Shown here: piece by piece, positions 62,579 through 64,000 of the stretch
Layout: each line of letters opens with the position of its first letter
How positions within the stretch are numbered: position 1 is the first letter of the stretch
Translations under genes and position numbers: made by a program
The notes under the pieces: generated by a model
What the model saw: the letters and a program-made list of their open reading frames with translations, nothing else
What the model was told of the DNA's origin: nothing
The model's database searches: none
Source: Tabrizicola aquatica
GTDB lineage: Bacteria; Pseudomonadota; Alphaproteobacteria; Rhodobacterales; Rhodobacteraceae
Direction: 5' to 3'
DNA length: 64,000 nt
Assembly: GCF_002900975.1 (NCBI RefSeq)
Contig: NZ_PJON01000001.1
Location: 1,178,001-1,242,000, forward strand

Positions 62579-64000
62579 CGCGCCAGATCCAGGGTCTTTC
62601 GGTTCAGGTCCGGCAACTCTACCCGGCGAGAGGGCGGCGACCAAAGGCGGCGTGCGCCCTTCGTCTGCTCGATCCGCAGGGTTTCGCCGTCAACCCAGAT
62701 CGCCAGCGGTCCGGTCTGGGCCAACGCCGGTTGCTCCAGAAGCGGGCAACCTTCGGGCGGACGCTCTGCCTTTGCCGCAAGGATGACCAGGTCGGCGGTT
62801 CGGCATAGCTCCTCCAGCTTGGCCTCGGCCCCCCGGCCCGACAGCGCGACCGCCCGTAGCCCGGCAAGATCGAACCAACGCTCTCCCTTCGGCCCGTCAA
62901 AGCCCGGACGCTCGGCCGCCTTTGCCTGCGCCAGAAGGTCGCCGTCGTTCTGCAACCAGTTTTCGGCCGCAAATCCACCGCCCTTCGCAGCGGAAAGCGC
63001 CCGGCCTTCCGGTCCGGCCAGCCCCACCAGGCGTCCATCACCCGAGATCAGCAGGCTTGGCCGCTCGGCCGTGGCCCACAGACCCAGCGCCACCAGCATG
63101 GGCAGGACACCGGCCAACTGCACCCTGCCCCGCCAAAGGATCAGCCAGATCGCCCCCAGCGTGAACAGCGGCAGCACCCAGGGGCCGGGCGCCGGGATCG
63201 CGGTCACCGCCCCCTCCAGGCCCGCAATCCAGTGGGCGACGAACAGGATCCAGCGCGCGCCCTGCTCCATGAACCACAGGGGTAGCCAGGCCAGGCCCAG
63301 CGGGGCCAGAAGCGCCGCCACCGCGCCGGCCGGCATAATGACCGCGCCCATGACCGGCACGGTCAGCACGTTCGCCAGCAGCCCATAGTCCGTGAACCGG
63401 TTGAAATGCGCCGCCGCGTAGGGCGCGGTCGACAGCCCGCCGATCAGCGAGGACAGGACCAGCGTGAACACCGGCATCAGCCATCGCGGCACCCGCTCGC
63501 GGTAGATGCTGCCGTCCAGCGCCGCAAAGCCCACGATCAGCGCGATGGTGGCAGCGAAGGACATCTGAAATCCCGGCTCCAGCAGGCTTTCGGGCTTCAG
63601 GAGTAGCAGGATCATCGCCGCCACAGCCACCGACCGCAGCGTCAGGGCGCGGCGGTCCAGCAGCACCGCCCCCAGCATCACCGCGATCATGATGAAGGCC
63701 CGCTCGGTCGCCACATTGGCCCCGGAGAGCAGGAGATAGAACAGCGCCACGCCCAAGCTGACCACCGCCGCGACCTTCTTGGTGTTCACCCGCAGCGCGA
63801 CATAGGGGATCAGCGCCAGACCATAGCGGAACAGCGCAAAGACGAAGGCGGTCAGGAACGCCATGTTCATGCCCGAGATCGCCAGAAGATGCGCCAGAGA
63901 GCTGTCGCGCAGCGCCTGCACCGTGTCTTCCGTGATCGCCGAGCGGTCGCCGGTCATCGCCCCCGCCGCGAAGGCACCCGCCTGGCCGTCCATATGGGCC
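62572..64000 (-). CDS. comEC: ComEC/Rec2 DNA-uptake channel protein (partial, start outside window)
   Basis: About 475 C-terminal residues are in the window; the coding frame runs on past base 64000. The Competence domain contains [23 protein letters not shown] and then six to eight membrane spans with [23 protein letters not shown]. The terminal 200 residues form a soluble part with [13 protein letters not shown] but no complete metallo-beta-lactamase domain, so it is a shorter ComEC variant. It would carry DNA through the inner membrane in natural transformation. It is convergent with lexA and shares seven bases. Confidence 0.9.
   Translation of the reverse strand, partial: AHMDGQAGAFAAGAMTGDRSAITEDTVQALRDSSLAHLLAISGMNMAFLTAFVFALFRYGLALIPYVALRVNTKKVAAVVSLGVALFYLLLSGANVATERAFIMIAVMLGAVLLDRRALTLRSVAVAAMILLLLKPESLLEPGFQMSFAATIALIVGFAALDGSIYRERVPRWLMPVFTLVLSSLIGGLSTAPYAAAHFNRFTDYGLLANVLTVPVMGAVIMPAGAVAALLAPLGLAWLPLWFMEQGARWILFVAHWIAGLEGAVTAIPAPGPWVLPLFTLGAIWLILWRGRVQLAGVLPMLVALGLWATAERPSLLISGDGRLVGLAGPEGRALSAAKGGGFAAENWLQNDGDLLAQAKAAERPGFDGPKGERWFDLAGLRAVALSGRGAEAKLEELCRTADLVILAAKAERPPEGCPLLEQPALAQTGPLAIWVDGETLRIEQTKGARRLWSPPSRRVELPDLNRKTLDLARQ

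Overview
The window is 64 kb of very GC-rich DNA (roughly two thirds G+C by eye) packed with short-gap operons. Gene content and order point to an alphaproteobacterium of the Rhodobacterales. The signs are three complete TRAP transporters, a trpG-trpD-trpC-moaC-moeA-lexA run convergent with comEC, a GTTC-N7-GTTC type SOS box (seen as GAAC-N7-GAAC) at lexA, and intergenic palindromic repeats. No rRNA, IS element, prophage, CRISPR array or replication origin was seen. One tRNA (Pro, anticodon TGG) is present.

Layout. (1) 1-2156: end of an L-arabonate-type dehydratase and an L-arabinose/D-galactose 1-dehydrogenase, two steps of oxidative non-phosphorylative sugar breakdown. (2) 2387-11119: a catabolic island with an amidohydrolase, an IclR regulator and an intradiol ring-cleaving dioxygenase on the minus strand, divergent from a citrate-synthase-fold (citryl-CoA lyase-like) protein, a class III CoA transferase, a TRAP transporter and an FMN reductase. 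The two facing transcription units share a near-identical TTTCGC-N3-GCGAAR palindrome just upstream of start codons. (3) 11165-17724: aldose 1-epimerase and a YtfQRT-YjfF type ABC importer for furanose sugars with its GntR/FadR-type regulator. This looks like the other half of the sugar locus begun at 1-2156. (4) 17813-25757: a TRAP transporter and DeoR/GlpR-like regulator divergent from a GlpA-like dehydrogenase with a [2Fe-2S] tail, a second FAD oxidoreductase and a glycerol-kinase-like FGGY kinase.

(5) 25742-36296: a nearly complete uronate/unsaturated uronide pathway: UxuA, UxuB, KduD, KduI, KdgF, a TRAP transporter, UxaC, a GntR regulator and KdgK. These steps carry glucuronate and opened 4,5-unsaturated uronates to KDPG; the KDPG aldolase is not in the window. 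(6) 36293-40060: DUF2383 protein, GlgX and GlgC. (7) 40519-42369: a membrane-anchored protein with a PEPTP repeat and a divergent polysaccharide deacetylase domain.

(8) 42451-49153 (minus strand): TrpE, a PpiD/SurA-type foldase, an aminotransferase, Gpt, a LysE-type exporter and FabI. (9) 49251-55819: PdxH, a double cold-shock-domain protein, a DUF192 protein, tRNA-Pro, SelO, an XRE-cupin regulator, and the Kbl-Tdh threonine catabolic pair. (10) 56036-57508: ManC. (11) 57750-64000: TrpG-TrpD-TrpC-MoaC-MoeA, LexA and the C-terminal part of ComEC. The left part of the window (to about 36 kb) is accessory carbon catabolism; the right part is largely conserved chromosomal backbone.

The most interesting item is the IclR-controlled island of region 2. 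It joins an intradiol dioxygenase to CoA-transferase and citryl-CoA-lyase chemistry, in a combination I do not recognise as a described pathway.
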